64,000 bases of DNA from Granulibacter bethesdensis (GCF_001889545.1 NZ_CP018194.1:248001-312000), one strand, 5' to 3'. Shown: positions 35,424 through 43,976, counted from the first letter of the stretch. Numbers and translations are program-made. Notes: generated by a model from the sequence alone, not told the origin.

Positions 35424-36574
35424 TCTCCCCTTTCATCAATCCGGTTTCAGACATTGAGGTCATCCCTGTGCGCAGCAAAGCGGACAGGGAGCGTTTCATA
35501 GCGTTTCCCGACCGGCTGGCGGTTGCGGATCCCTGTTATATTGCCCCCCTCCGGATTGATCAGAGAATGTTGCTGTCGCAGTCCCGGAACCCGTATTTCC
35601 GCCATGCAGAGGCTGCGTTCTGGCTGGCCAGGCGCGATGGACGTGATGTGGGGCGTATCAGTGCGCAACATGACTCGCTGGAGCAAAACGGGGCCGGGCA
35701 TTTCGGCATGCTGGCGGCCGAAGATGATGCAGCCGTTTTTGCAGCCCTGCTCAGGACGGTGGAGGCATGGCACCGGGAACGGGGCGTGCGGGAGGTACTG
35801 GGGCCGTTCAATCTGTCGATCAATGAAACGGCAGGTGTTCTGATTGATGGCTTTGATACGCCGCCCATGCTGATGATGGGCCATGACCAGCCTTATACGG
35901 GATCACGGCTGGAAGAACAGGGCTATGAGAAGGCCCAGGATCTGCTGGCTTATCTCTATGACACGGAAGCGCCTTTGCCGGCTTTTGTCGGCAGGATGCT
36001 GAACCGGCCTTTGCCACAGGGCTTGTCGATCCGACACCTCGACTGGTCGCGTTACAGGGAGGAAGTGGCCTCGATCACGGCGATCTTCAATGATGCATGG
36101 TCGGATAACTGGGGGTTCGTGCCACTGACCGAGAATGAGACCGATGCCATGGCGCAGCAACTCAAACTGCTGCTGCATGATAAAATGATCTGGTTTGCAG
36201 AATATGAAGGCAAACCAATTGCTTTTATCGTGGCTCTTCCGAATCTGAACGAGGCCATCCGTGATCTTCACGGAAAACTATGGCCTTTTGGTCTTGTCAG
36301 ATTGCTGTGGCGTCTGAAAATACGCGGTGTCAAAACCGCTCGTGTGCCTTTGATGGGTGTCAGGCGCAGCTTCAATCATGGGTTGCTGGGCAGTCTGGTC
36401 CCTTTTCTGCTGGTTGATGCGGTGCGCCGGGAAAGCGCGAAACTGGGAATGTGTTCGGTTGAGCTTTCATGGGTTCTGGAAAATAATGATCCCATGCGGC
36501 GTATGAACGAGGCACTGGGCGGCAGTATCTACAAGACCTACCGTGTCTATCGAAAATCGCTTGTGGAGGAGTGA
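35420..36574 (+). CDS. GNAT-fold acyltransferase, candidate ceramide synthase
   Basis: A 384-residue protein with features of the GNAT-fold group often misnamed dATP pyrophosphohydrolase: FPDRLAVADPCYIAPLRID at the N-terminus, GPFNLSINETAG, GHDQPYTGSRLEEQGYEKAQDL, NDAWSDNWGFVPLT, and the C-terminal SWVLENNDPMRRMNEALGG followed by KTYRVYRK. The bacterial ceramide synthase of Caulobacter belongs to this kind of GNAT protein, and here the gene is within 3 kb of a complete serine-palmitoyltransferase operon. N-acylation of a sphingoid base is therefore the best inference, not proven. The ATG overlaps the hydroxylase stop (ATGA), so the two are likely made together. Confidence 0.75.
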   Translation: MISPFINPVSDIEVIPVRSKADRERFIAFPDRLAVADPCYIAPLRIDQRMLLSQSRNPYFRHAEAAFWLARRDGRDVGRISAQHDSLEQNGAGHFGMLAAEDDAAVFAALLRTVEAWHRERGVREVLGPFNLSINETAGVLIDGFDTPPMLMMGHDQPYTGSRLEEQGYEKAQDLLAYLYDTEAPLPAFVGRMLNRPLPQGLSIRHLDWSRYREEVASITAIFNDAWSDNWGFVPLTENETDAMAQQLKLLLHDKMIWFAEYEGKPIAFIVALPNLNEAIRDLHGKLWPFGLVRLLWRLKIRGVKTARVPLMGVRRSFNHGLLGSLVPFLLVDAVRRESAKLGMCSVELSWVLENNDPMRRMNEALGGSIYKTYRVYRKSLVEE

Positions 36575-36629
36575 GCGGACAATGTCGCATGTCAGCAGGT
36601 TGATTTTGGAAATTCTGCCGCCGACAACT

Positions 36630-36643
36630 TAAAAATATTTTTA
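36630..36643. repeat. AT-only 14-bp palindrome upstream of the inositol genes
   Basis: TAAAAATATTTTTA is a perfect palindrome 135 bases before the inositol-3-phosphate synthase start and 56 bases after the GNAT stop. It could be part of a promoter or a weak terminator; function is unknown. Confidence 0.4.
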
Positions 36644-36777
36644 GGCCACGATGCTTTCCACCACGATAAATCCGGTCATAGGATGGAAGTATTGTTGCCG
36701 TCTTGGTTGCCTAAAATTCTGCAAGCCGGGTGGACATATCAACTTCTCCTATACTTGCAGCCGTGAACAGGGAATTT

Positions 36778-37926
36778 ATGATTATGTCTGAAAAATCCAT
36801 CCGCATTGCGGTCGCAGGTATAGGCAATTGTGCCAGTGCCCTGATTCAGGGGCTGCATTATTATACGCCGGAGCGCTGTGATCAGGGTGTTGCCGGGTTG
36901 ATGCATACCGAGATCGGCGGTTTTCGTCCCTGTGATATACGGGTCGTTGCGGCGTTCGATGTTGATGCGCGCAAGGTTGGGCAGGATGTCAGCCGGGCGA
37001 TTTTTGCCAAGCCAAACTGTACTACCATTTTCCAGGCAGACATTCCTGATAGCGGCGTGATCGTGCAGATGGGACAGGTGCTGGATGGAATCTCCGACCA
37101 CATGGCGCATTATGCGGATGACAGGACGTTCCTGCGCGCGGATGTCCCTGAACTGAGCAAGGCCGAGATCGTCGCGGAACTGCGTCGCAGCGAGGCAGAG
37201 GTCCTGCTCAACTATATGCCGGTAGGGTCGGAGCAGGCGGCACGGTTCTATGCCGAATGCGCGCTGGAGGCCGGGATCGGCTTCATCAACAACATGCCGG
37301 TTTTCATAGCCTCTGACCCCGTTTTTGCGGCGCGTTTCAAGGCTGCCAACCTGCCCATCATCGGCGATGACATAAAATCCCAGCTGGGGGCCACGATTTC
37401 CCATCGTGTGTTGACCGATCTGTTTGCAAAGCGCGGGGTCAAGCTGCTGAGGACGTATCAGCTCAATACCGGCGGCAATACCGACTTCCTGAATATGAAA
37501 AATCAGGATCGTCTGGTCTCGAAGAAGAAATCGAAAACCGAAGCTGTGCAGGCCGTGGCCAAGAAGCGTATGGATGATACCGATATCCATGTGGGCCCGA
37601 GCGATTATGTGCCCTGGCAGAATGACAACAAGGTCTGCTTCATCCGCATGGAGGGGCATCTGTTCGGTGACGTGCCGATGAATCTGGAAATGCGTCTGTC
37701 GGTCGAGGATTCTCCCAACTCGGCCGGTGTGGTGATCGATATGATCCGCTGTTGCAAGCTGGCGCTGGATGCCGGAGTGGGCGGCGTTCTGGAAGGGCCG
37801 AGCGCCTATTTCTGCAAACATCCGCCTGTGCAGTTCACCGATGACGAAGCGTTCCAGGCGACCGAGCAGTTCATTCTGGATCATGCAGGGCTCAAGGCAA
37901 AGGTGAAGGTCTCTGTCGTCGCATGA
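36778..37926 (+). CDS. ino1: Inositol-3-phosphate synthase
   Basis: A 382-residue NAD-dependent enzyme that cyclises glucose 6-phosphate to 1D-myo-inositol 3-phosphate. The Rossmann motif is IAVAGIGNCASALIQG; GDDIKSQLGAT, LNTGGNTDFLNM and DSPNSAGVVIDMIRCCKLA are the signature segments of the short bacterial/archaeal-type enzyme. The start is uncertain by a few codons: ATG 36778 with AGGGAA just upstream, ATG 36784, or a GTG at 36730. The stop overlaps the next start as ATGA. Most proteobacteria lack this enzyme; beside two genes for activation and transfer it points to an inositol lipid. Confidence 0.93.
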   Translation: MIMSEKSIRIAVAGIGNCASALIQGLHYYTPERCDQGVAGLMHTEIGGFRPCDIRVVAAFDVDARKVGQDVSRAIFAKPNCTTIFQADIPDSGVIVQMGQVLDGISDHMAHYADDRTFLRADVPELSKAEIVAELRRSEAEVLLNYMPVGSEQAARFYAECALEAGIGFINNMPVFIASDPVFAARFKAANLPIIGDDIKSQLGATISHRVLTDLFAKRGVKLLRTYQLNTGGNTDFLNMKNQDRLVSKKKSKTEAVQAVAKKRMDDTDIHVGPSDYVPWQNDNKVCFIRMEGHLFGDVPMNLEMRLSVEDSPNSAGVVIDMIRCCKLALDAGVGGVLEGPSAYFCKHPPVQFTDDEAFQATEQFILDHAGLKAKVKVSVVA

Positions 37927-38639
37927 AATGCCTGATTGTTGCGGCCGGTCAGGGTGTCAGGCTGCGCGCGAAGGGGGCGCTGAAACCGCTTATCCCCCTT
38001 CGTGGAGTTCCGCTGATTGAATCTGTGATGACCCGCGCCATGCAGGCTGGCGTCGATGAATTTTTCGTCGTTAGCGGCTATCGTGGGGATGAGCTGAGGG
38101 CGTTCCTCAACAGCTATGCAGCACGGGAAACCGTTCGTGTCACGCATGTGATCAATCGTCAGTGGGATCGGGCCAATGGTTATTCCGTGACCATGGCCCG
38201 GCAGTTTCTGGATGATCGGTTTCTGCTGGTGATGTGCGATCATCTGGTGGACCCGGATCTGATCCGTGCCCTGATCGCGCATGGCACGCCGGAGGATACG
38301 GTGACGCTGGCGGTCGATTACAATCTGGACAGCCCGCTGAACGATCCCGACGATGTGACGAGGGTTCAGGTCAAGGATGGCCGCATCCTCCATATCGGCA
38401 AGGTGATCCGTACATATAATGCCTACGATACGGGTGTTTTCCTGTGTACGCCTGCCATGTTCGCTGCGCTGGAAGAAAGTCAGGCGGCCGGGGATGACAG
38501 TATTTCCGGGGCGATGAACGTTCTGGCCGGCTGGGGCCAGGCGCATGTCTTTGATATAGGCGACCGCGTCTGGGTGGATGTCGATGACCCGCTGGCTTTT
38601 GGAAAGGCCGAGCAGTTGCTGGCGGAGGGGCGGCTCTGA
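37923..38639 (+). CDS. Sugar-phosphate nucleotidyltransferase, probable CTP:inositol-phosphate cytidylyltransferase
   Basis: A 238-residue MobA/GlmU-like nucleotidyltransferase. MKCLIVAAGQGVRLRAKG is the nucleotide-binding loop and LKPLIPLRGVPLIESV supplies the conserved Lys and Pro; MCDHLVDPDLI has the metal-binding Asp, and WVDVDDP near the end has the second. The order inositol-3-phosphate synthase, nucleotidyltransferase, CDP-alcohol phosphotransferase mirrors the archaeal/thermophile di-myo-inositol-phosphate pathway, where this enzyme (IPCT) makes CDP-inositol. Substrate identity here is inferred from that order. It overlaps the inositol synthase stop by four bases and its own stop overlaps the next start (CTGA). 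Confidence 0.82.
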   Translation: MKCLIVAAGQGVRLRAKGALKPLIPLRGVPLIESVMTRAMQAGVDEFFVVSGYRGDELRAFLNSYAARETVRVTHVINRQWDRANGYSVTMARQFLDDRFLLVMCDHLVDPDLIRALIAHGTPEDTVTLAVDYNLDSPLNDPDDVTRVQVKDGRILHIGKVIRTYNAYDTGVFLCTPAMFAALEESQAAGDDSISGAMNVLAGWGQAHVFDIGDRVWVDVDDPLAFGKAEQLLAEGRL

Positions 38640-39535
38640 ACGCCATTCCACCCCCCTCGACCTATGCGCGCCCACAGGCTGAGCCAGTTCGCCGGACGAC
38701 CGAGATCGAGGAAGCTACCAATCGCTGGATCGTGCATCCTCTTGCGGCAAAGCTGGTGCCGATCTGTGCGCGTCTGGGCATCCATCCGAATGCTGTTTCG
38801 CTTAGCGGCATGATCTGCGGTGTGGCTGCCGGTTTTGCCTATGCGCAGTATCCGCGCCTGCCTTTTATCATCTTTGGTTTTTTGCTGATGGTGGCATGGC
38901 ATGTGCTGGATGGAGCAGATGGTCAGCTTGCCCGCCTGACCTCAAAGCAGTCCGAGCTTGGCAAATTACTGGATGGTATCTGCGATTATATCACTTTTAT
39001 CGCGGTTTATATTGGACTCGGCTTTTCTCTGACGCCGCTTCATGGTGGCTGGATATGGGGGCTGATTGCGCTGGCGGGCATCGCGCATGCGGTGCAGGCG
39101 GCCTCGTATGAGGCACAGCGACAGGATTATGAGGCGTGGGGCAAAGGCTTGATTCATAAACGCTTTACTGTGTCTGCGTCAGGCGGAGGCTGGTTATATG
39201 CAGCCTATCTGCGTCTGCAATGGATGGTGGCGGGGGATATAGTGGCACTGGATCGGGTCATGGCGGATGCCATGATGCATGATCCCGCGCAGAGTTCGTT
39301 TTTACAGGCCCGCTATCAGGAGATTTTTGCAGCGCCTGTACGCCGCTGGGGGGTGATGTCGGCCAACTGGCGGACGATCAGCCTGTTTATATTCTGTTTG
39401 ATCGGCCTGCCAGCGGGTTATTTTCTGATGGAGATCATTGGCTTCAGCATGGTCTGTGCGATGCTGCTGCGTGCCCAGCGGCGTCGTCGCGCCGCGTTTG
39501 TGGATATGATCCGTTCTGCCAGCCTGCCAGCCTGA
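38636..39535 (+). CDS. CDP-alcohol phosphatidyltransferase family protein
   Basis: A 299-residue integral membrane enzyme with about six helices. The catalytic CDP-binding motif D-G-x2-D-G-x2-A-R-x8-G-x3-D-x3-D is complete (DGADGQLAR, D92 onward, then GKLLDGICD). It moves a phospho-alcohol from a CDP carrier to a hydroxyl. The first ATG/GTG-type start is GTG 38732, but the frame upstream encodes conserved-looking residues (EIEEATNRWIVHPL) and has no ATG, GTG or TTG before the previous stop. CTG 38636 overlaps that stop as CTGA and is preceded by GGAGGGG at ideal distance, so CTG is the probable start. With CDP-inositol as donor, the acceptor could be ceramide, a glycerolipid or inositol. Confidence 0.83.
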   Translation: MNAIPPPSTYARPQAEPVRRTTEIEEATNRWIVHPLAAKLVPICARLGIHPNAVSLSGMICGVAAGFAYAQYPRLPFIIFGFLLMVAWHVLDGADGQLARLTSKQSELGKLLDGICDYITFIAVYIGLGFSLTPLHGGWIWGLIALAGIAHAVQAASYEAQRQDYEAWGKGLIHKRFTVSASGGGWLYAAYLRLQWMVAGDIVALDRVMADAMMHDPAQSSFLQARYQEIFAAPVRRWGVMSANWRTISLFIFCLIGLPAGYFLMEIIGFSMVCAMLLRAQRRRRAAFVDMIRSASLPA

Positions 39536-39551
39536 CAGGCTCCGCCACCCT

Positions 39552-40751
39552 TCAGAGCGGAAAGCCTATGTCGGCGGCGGCAGCCTTGAAACGTGCGATG
39601 GCGTTGCCAATCATCTGTTCTGTGTGGCTGGCCGTCACGCTGGAACGCAGCAGAGGATGGTCATCCGGCGTTGCGGGTGGCAGGGACAGATTGACATAAA
39701 CTCCACGTGCCAGCAGCGCATTCCAGAAAGCGATGGCGGTGGGAATATCCGGCATTGTCACTGCTACGATGGGACTGACCTGCGGTCCCACTGTGAAACC
39801 GGCCTGTTTCAGACCGCCATGGAGTGTTTCGGCATTGTGCCGCAGCGTTGCCTGCAACGCCGGCCTTTGCTGCATCTGCCGCAGGGCGGACTGGACGGAC
39901 GCAATCACCGAGGCCGGTAATGAAGCGGTAAACATATAAGGGCGGCAGGCAACACGCAGAATGTCGAAGCCGTCTATGTCGGTCACGCAGAAACCGCCGA
40001 CGCTGCCGAGACTTTTCGAGAATGTGCCGACGATGAAATCGGTATCAGCCTCCACTTTCTGTGCTTCCGCCAGCCCGCGCCCACGGGCGCCAAGCACACC
40101 GAGCGAATGGGCCTCATCCACCAGAAGCCATGCACCGGCCTCGCGTTTGACAGCGGCAATCTCGGCAAGGGGACAACTGTCGCCGAGCATGGAGTAAATG
40201 CCTTCGACCACCACCAGCTTTGCGCCCGGTGTGCCATCCAGACGGCGCAGACGGCGGGCCAGATCTTCCGGATCGTTGTGACGGAAACGGATCACCTGCG
40301 CCTGACCAAGGCGGCTGCCATCATAGATGCTGGCATGGCTGTCAGCATCCAGCAGCAGATAGTCATCCTTGCCTGCCAGCGTAGAGAGAATGCCGAGATT
40401 GGCCTGATAACCGGTGCTGAACACCATGGCATGTTTGCGGCCATAGAATGCAGCCAGCTCATGTTCCAGTGCGGTGTGCAGTGCTGTGGTGCCATTGGCG
40501 ATACGGGAGCCGGTGGTGCCGGTTCCATGCTCCCGCACCGCCTCGGCGGAAGCGTTTATTCCGGCCGGGTCCAGATTGAGACCAAGATAGTTGTTGGTCC
40601 CGAACAGCAGGGTTGGCTGTCCATTGATCATGCCTTCACTGGCCGAGGGGCCTGGCTCGATCACCACGCTGAACGGATCATGCCCGGCGGCGGTCAGGGC
40701 GCGCCGCGCTTCGGCGAGGGGAGCGAATTTGGCGAGAATGGAACGGCTCAT
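39552..40751 (-). CDS. spt: Serine palmitoyltransferase (AONS family)
   Basis: A 399-residue PLP enzyme of the alpha-oxoamine synthase family. The Schiff-base Lys lies in GTFSKSLGSVGGF (about residue 246), the motif that separates bacterial serine palmitoyltransferase from KBL/AONS; DADSHASIYDG has the His that stacks on PLP, and LLVDEAHSLGV the pyridine-binding Asp. It condenses L-serine with an acyl thioester to give 3-ketosphinganine, the committed step of sphingolipid synthesis, soluble in the cytosol. It is last in the operon ligase-reductase-carrier-synthase, the same set and order as in Caulobacter. It converges with the CDP-alcohol phosphotransferase, 16 bases between stops. Confidence 0.93.
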   Translation of the reverse strand: MSRSILAKFAPLAEARRALTAAGHDPFSVVIEPGPSASEGMINGQPTLLFGTNNYLGLNLDPAGINASAEAVREHGTGTTGSRIANGTTALHTALEHELAAFYGRKHAMVFSTGYQANLGILSTLAGKDDYLLLDADSHASIYDGSRLGQAQVIRFRHNDPEDLARRLRRLDGTPGAKLVVVEGIYSMLGDSCPLAEIAAVKREAGAWLLVDEAHSLGVLGARGRGLAEAQKVEADTDFIVGTFSKSLGSVGGFCVTDIDGFDILRVACRPYMFTASLPASVIASVQSALRQMQQRPALQATLRHNAETLHGGLKQAGFTVGPQVSPIVAVTMPDIPTAIAFWNALLARGVYVNLSLPPATPDDHPLLRSSVTASHTEQMIGNAIARFKAAAADIGFPL

Positions 40752-40794
40752 AAGAAATCCGGGAACGCTGGAGATAAGGAAGAGGGCGGTGTCT

Positions 40795-41046
40795 TCAAGG
40801 CGCGGCGGTTAACTCGGCCAGACAGGCGGCCAGATCGTTGATGGTGCGGATTCCTGCCAGTCGGTCCAGCGGCACGGAGACATCAAGACGATCTTCGATG
40901 TCCATGACGAAATTCATGACAGCGAGGGAGTCCAGCCCGAGATCATCGACGATCACCGTTTCTCCGTTCACCGGCTTCGCCGTTTTGGAGCGGGCAGCCA
41001 GCGTATCAATGATCAGAGCTTTGATGGAGGACAGATCGGTGCTCAT
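40795..41046 (-). CDS. Acyl carrier protein of the sphingolipid operon
   Basis: An 83-residue acidic helical protein. DDLGLDSLAVMNFVMDIEDRL contains the phosphopantetheine Ser (about residue 39) followed by the acidic recognition helix. It is a dedicated carrier between the acyl-AMP ligase and serine palmitoyltransferase genes, so it probably presents the palmitoyl thioester to the synthase. It is distinct from housekeeping AcpP, which typically has GADSLD and stands near fabD/fabF. Gaps of 43 and 54 bases to its neighbours are consistent with one operon. Confidence 0.9.
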   Translation of the reverse strand: MSTDLSSIKALIIDTLAARSKTAKPVNGETVIVDDLGLDSLAVMNFVMDIEDRLDVSVPLDRLAGIRTINDLAACLAELTAAP

Positions 41047-41100
41047 GAGAGGTGGCTCCGTGGACGATCGGTGTGGTGGGTTGATATCTGGATCATGTCT

Positions 41101-42072
41101 CTAGCGGGGAGCGTGCGCCGGGGCCAGCCAACCCGCGGCACGATACCATGCGACCGTGCCGGAAAATCCATGATCAAGGGAGATACGGGGCCGGGCAATG
41201 GTATCGGGCAGTAATTCAGCCGGGGAGACCGACCAGTCGGGATGCAGCATCTCCCGGGCCTTGCCCGTATTGAAAATGGCGGGTCGGCGGGAGAGCAGAC
41301 CGTAAAGACTGCCGGCCAGCCCGGCCCCCCATATGGAGGCCGCCGGCAGCCGGACATAGCGGGGATGGTTGCCGAGCGCCTGCGCGGCGGTCTGCATGAT
41401 CTCCTGCGGTGTATAACCTTGCGGGTTGCCATCAGCGAGCGTGCAGAGAGAGGGCGGTGCCGTGTGCACGGCCAGAGCCGCGATCGCATCGGCGGCATCA
41501 GCAACATGGATCATGGCGATTCTGGAACGCGGATGGCCTGCGACAGGTACGATCCCTGCCGCGGCGCTCCTGAAAATGGACAGGGTGGCGGTATCCCACG
41601 GGCCATAAATGACCGGTGGGCGCACGATGCACACATCGCCGTTGAAGCCGTCACGCAAAGCCTGTTCTCCGGCGGATTTGCTGGCGGCATAGGCGGATAG
41701 ATGCGGCGTCCGTGCGGCAAGGGAGGAGATGCCGATCAGCCGTGCCGCCGGTGTGCAGCGTTGCAGCATGGAGGCGACCATGGCCGCGCCATCACGGTTG
41801 ACAGCCAGAAATGCTTTGCGTGAACGTGCCCGCACCAGCCCTGCCAGATGCAGGACCACATCAGCACCCGTCAGCAGACGTCGCAGCGCGGTTTCATCCG
41901 ACAGATCGCCCGGAACAGTTTCGATCTCTCTGTCCCTCCACAGCGGATGCGGTTCGGGCCTGCGGATCAGGGCGCGGACGTGAAATCCGCGCTCTGCCAG
42001 AGCAGCCACGGTATGGCAGCCCAAAAACCCGGTGGCCCCTGTTACCGCCGCGATGGGTCTTCGGGCCATCAT
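41101..42072 (-). CDS. NAD(P)-dependent reductase of the extended SDR family (CerR-like)
   Basis: A 323-residue Rossmann protein. VTGATGFLGCHTVAALAERGF is the cofactor motif; YAASKSAGE gives the catalytic Tyr and Lys; VRPPVIYGPWD is the epimerase-type substrate loop. In Caulobacter the corresponding gene (cerR) reduces the 3-oxo group of the sphingoid base or ceramide. The same gene neighbours occur here, so that role is inferred. It starts with ATG 42072, nine bases after the ligase stop. Confidence 0.85.
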   Translation of the reverse strand: MMARRPIAAVTGATGFLGCHTVAALAERGFHVRALIRRPEPHPLWRDREIETVPGDLSDETALRRLLTGADVVLHLAGLVRARSRKAFLAVNRDGAAMVASMLQRCTPAARLIGISSLAARTPHLSAYAASKSAGEQALRDGFNGDVCIVRPPVIYGPWDTATLSIFRSAAAGIVPVAGHPRSRIAMIHVADAADAIAALAVHTAPPSLCTLADGNPQGYTPQEIMQTAAQALGNHPRYVRLPAASIWGAGLAGSLYGLLSRRPAIFNTGKAREMLHPDWSVSPAELLPDTIARPRISLDHGFSGTVAWYRAAGWLAPAHAPR

Positions 42073-42081
42073 CCAGCCCGT

Positions 42082-43830
42082 TCAGGCGACGGAGGAGACA
42101 GGATCGCTCTCGAAAGCGCCAGCCAGCAGCATCTGCCTGGCCCGTGCGCGGCTGAGCTTGCCGGAGGAAGTTTGTGGCAGGCTGCGCGGCGGCACCAGAA
42201 TGACGGATACCTCTACGCCATGCTGGCGCAGGAACAGGGAAGCCGCTTCCTGTTGAAGGGCCTCCCGTGCCGCCGGATCGCTGAGCCTGCATTGCAGCAG
42301 CGCCACAACTTTTTCCTGCGCGTCATTGTCGATGGAGAATACCACGACATCACGGCTGCGCAGGGCAGGAATATGGCTCTCGGCCGACCATTCCAGATCC
42401 TGCGGCCAGATATTGCGACCATTGACGATAATCAGATCCTTGGCGCGTCCGGTGACGACAATCTGCCCGTTCAGCAGATAGCCGAGATCACCGGTATTGA
42501 GCCATCCATCAGCCGAGAGCACCGCTGCGGTTGCTTCGGGCTGGGCGAAGTAGCCGGTCATGATGCTCGGCCCCCGCGCATAGATCACGCCCACGCGCCG
42601 CTCCGGCAGGACGGTTCCATCCTCGCCACGTACCTCGATGGCGTAGCCGGGCAAAGCAGGGCCGCACAGGACAAAGTCGCGGCCCTGACCGGGGTGCTCC
42701 TCTGGTACGCTGGCAAGGGCGAGTCCCTGATGCTCCAGCGGTCCGCGCGCCACGACATCGGTATGCAGCCCCTCACCATGTGGGGAGAAGCTGAGGGCCA
42801 GTGTGACCTCGGCCATGCCATAGCTGGGGACAAAAGTCCGATCACTGAAACCCCGTGTTGCGAAGCTTGCTGCGAAGTCGCGCAGAACCTGCGGGCGGAT
42901 CATGTCGCCGCCGATCCCGGCGATGCGCCAGCTGGACAGATCCAATGTTTCCGGTGCGCTTTCAGCCCGGCGGGCGCACAGCTCATAGCCGAAGGAAGGG
43001 CTGTAGGAGAGCGTGCCACGATTGCGGCTGATCAGATCCAGCCAGACCAGCGGACGGCGTGCGAATTCCCGCGTTGGCAGAAAATCGACTGAAATCTGGC
43101 AGGTCAGCGGGGTCAGCAAAAAGCCGACCAGCCCCATATCGTGATACAGCGGCAACCAGGAAACGCCCCGATCCCCATCCCTGAACGCCAGCCCGTGCTG
43201 GCTGATAGCGGCGGCGTTGGCCATGGCGGCGCGCTGTGTGACGGCCACGCCGAGCGGAAACCGGGTGCTGCCGGAGGAAAACTGTAGATAGGACAGCGCA
43301 TCCGGATCAATCACCGGCAGGTCCATGCCTGGGACCGGCATGGTGTGCAGCATGGTGGCGGTGCCGGTGAAGACGAGGTTCAGACCCTCGGTCGCTTCCT
43401 GCAACCATTCGTGCAGCAGATCGGGCGCAAAAGCGGCGCTGGCCTGTGCGCTTTCGATCATGCGGCGGAGATTGGCGATATATCCTTCCCGTCCGGCAAA
43501 GGCGGCGGGCAGCGGCAGGGGGGCGGGCACCAGCCCGGCATACTGGCAGGCCCAGAAGATGCGGACGAAATCACCGTCATTTTCGGCAATCAGCGCGATG
43601 CGCTCACCCGGATTCAGACCGAGGGCCAGCAGGCGGCGGGCATCATCCTGGGCCTGACGACGCAATGCCCGATAGGGCAACGCTTCCTGTAACACACCGC
43701 GTCCGGAGTAGAAGTTCAGCCCGGCTTCTCCGGTGGCGGCATAATCCAGCGCATCGGGCAGGGTGGAAAAATCAGCAAGCCGACGGGGAGTGCCAGGGTC
43801 TGACGGTGTGGGGATGACGGAATGATGCAC
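42082..43830 (-). CDS. Fatty acyl-AMP ligase / acyl-ACP synthetase
   Basis: A 582-residue ANL adenylating enzyme. YLQFSSGSTRFPLGV is the P-loop-like motif, SWLPLYHDMGLVGFLL and VPSYGMAEVTLALSFSP the family signatures of the FAAL type, and WLNTGDLGYL with VNGRNIWPQDLEW closes the core; LPQTSSGKLSR holds the terminal catalytic Lys. It should activate a fatty acid as acyl-AMP and load it on the carrier protein encoded two genes downstream, feeding serine palmitoyltransferase. It is the first gene of the four-gene operon, so the promoter lies in 43831-43976. Confidence 0.88.
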   Translation of the reverse strand: MHHSVIPTPSDPGTPRRLADFSTLPDALDYAATGEAGLNFYSGRGVLQEALPYRALRRQAQDDARRLLALGLNPGERIALIAENDGDFVRIFWACQYAGLVPAPLPLPAAFAGREGYIANLRRMIESAQASAAFAPDLLHEWLQEATEGLNLVFTGTATMLHTMPVPGMDLPVIDPDALSYLQFSSGSTRFPLGVAVTQRAAMANAAAISQHGLAFRDGDRGVSWLPLYHDMGLVGFLLTPLTCQISVDFLPTREFARRPLVWLDLISRNRGTLSYSPSFGYELCARRAESAPETLDLSSWRIAGIGGDMIRPQVLRDFAASFATRGFSDRTFVPSYGMAEVTLALSFSPHGEGLHTDVVARGPLEHQGLALASVPEEHPGQGRDFVLCGPALPGYAIEVRGEDGTVLPERRVGVIYARGPSIMTGYFAQPEATAAVLSADGWLNTGDLGYLLNGQIVVTGRAKDLIIVNGRNIWPQDLEWSAESHIPALRSRDVVVFSIDNDAQEKVVALLQCRLSDPAAREALQQEAASLFLRQHGVEVSVILVPPRSLPQTSSGKLSRARARQMLLAGAFESDPVSSVA

Positions 43831-43976
43831 GGGTGGTCCACATCCTTGAGTGCTGACGCGCCACTCCCGGTGGCGGTAGGTGCAGGTTGGTCGGGCGGCG
43901 GGGTGACAGGATCAGCCCCCTGAAAGGCGGGACAATCAGGGCGTTTGAAGGCGATCCGTCAAGTCCGAAGGGCGGT

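Noticed and set aside
36739-37884. Minus-strand open frame of 381 codons opposite inositol-3-phosphate synthase
   Set aside because: Antisense shadow; the plus-strand protein has all family signatures.
41848-43092. Plus-strand open frame of 414 codons opposite the reductase and ligase genes
   Set aside because: Crosses two real genes, composition not protein-like (Gln/His/Arg-rich), no ribosome binding site.
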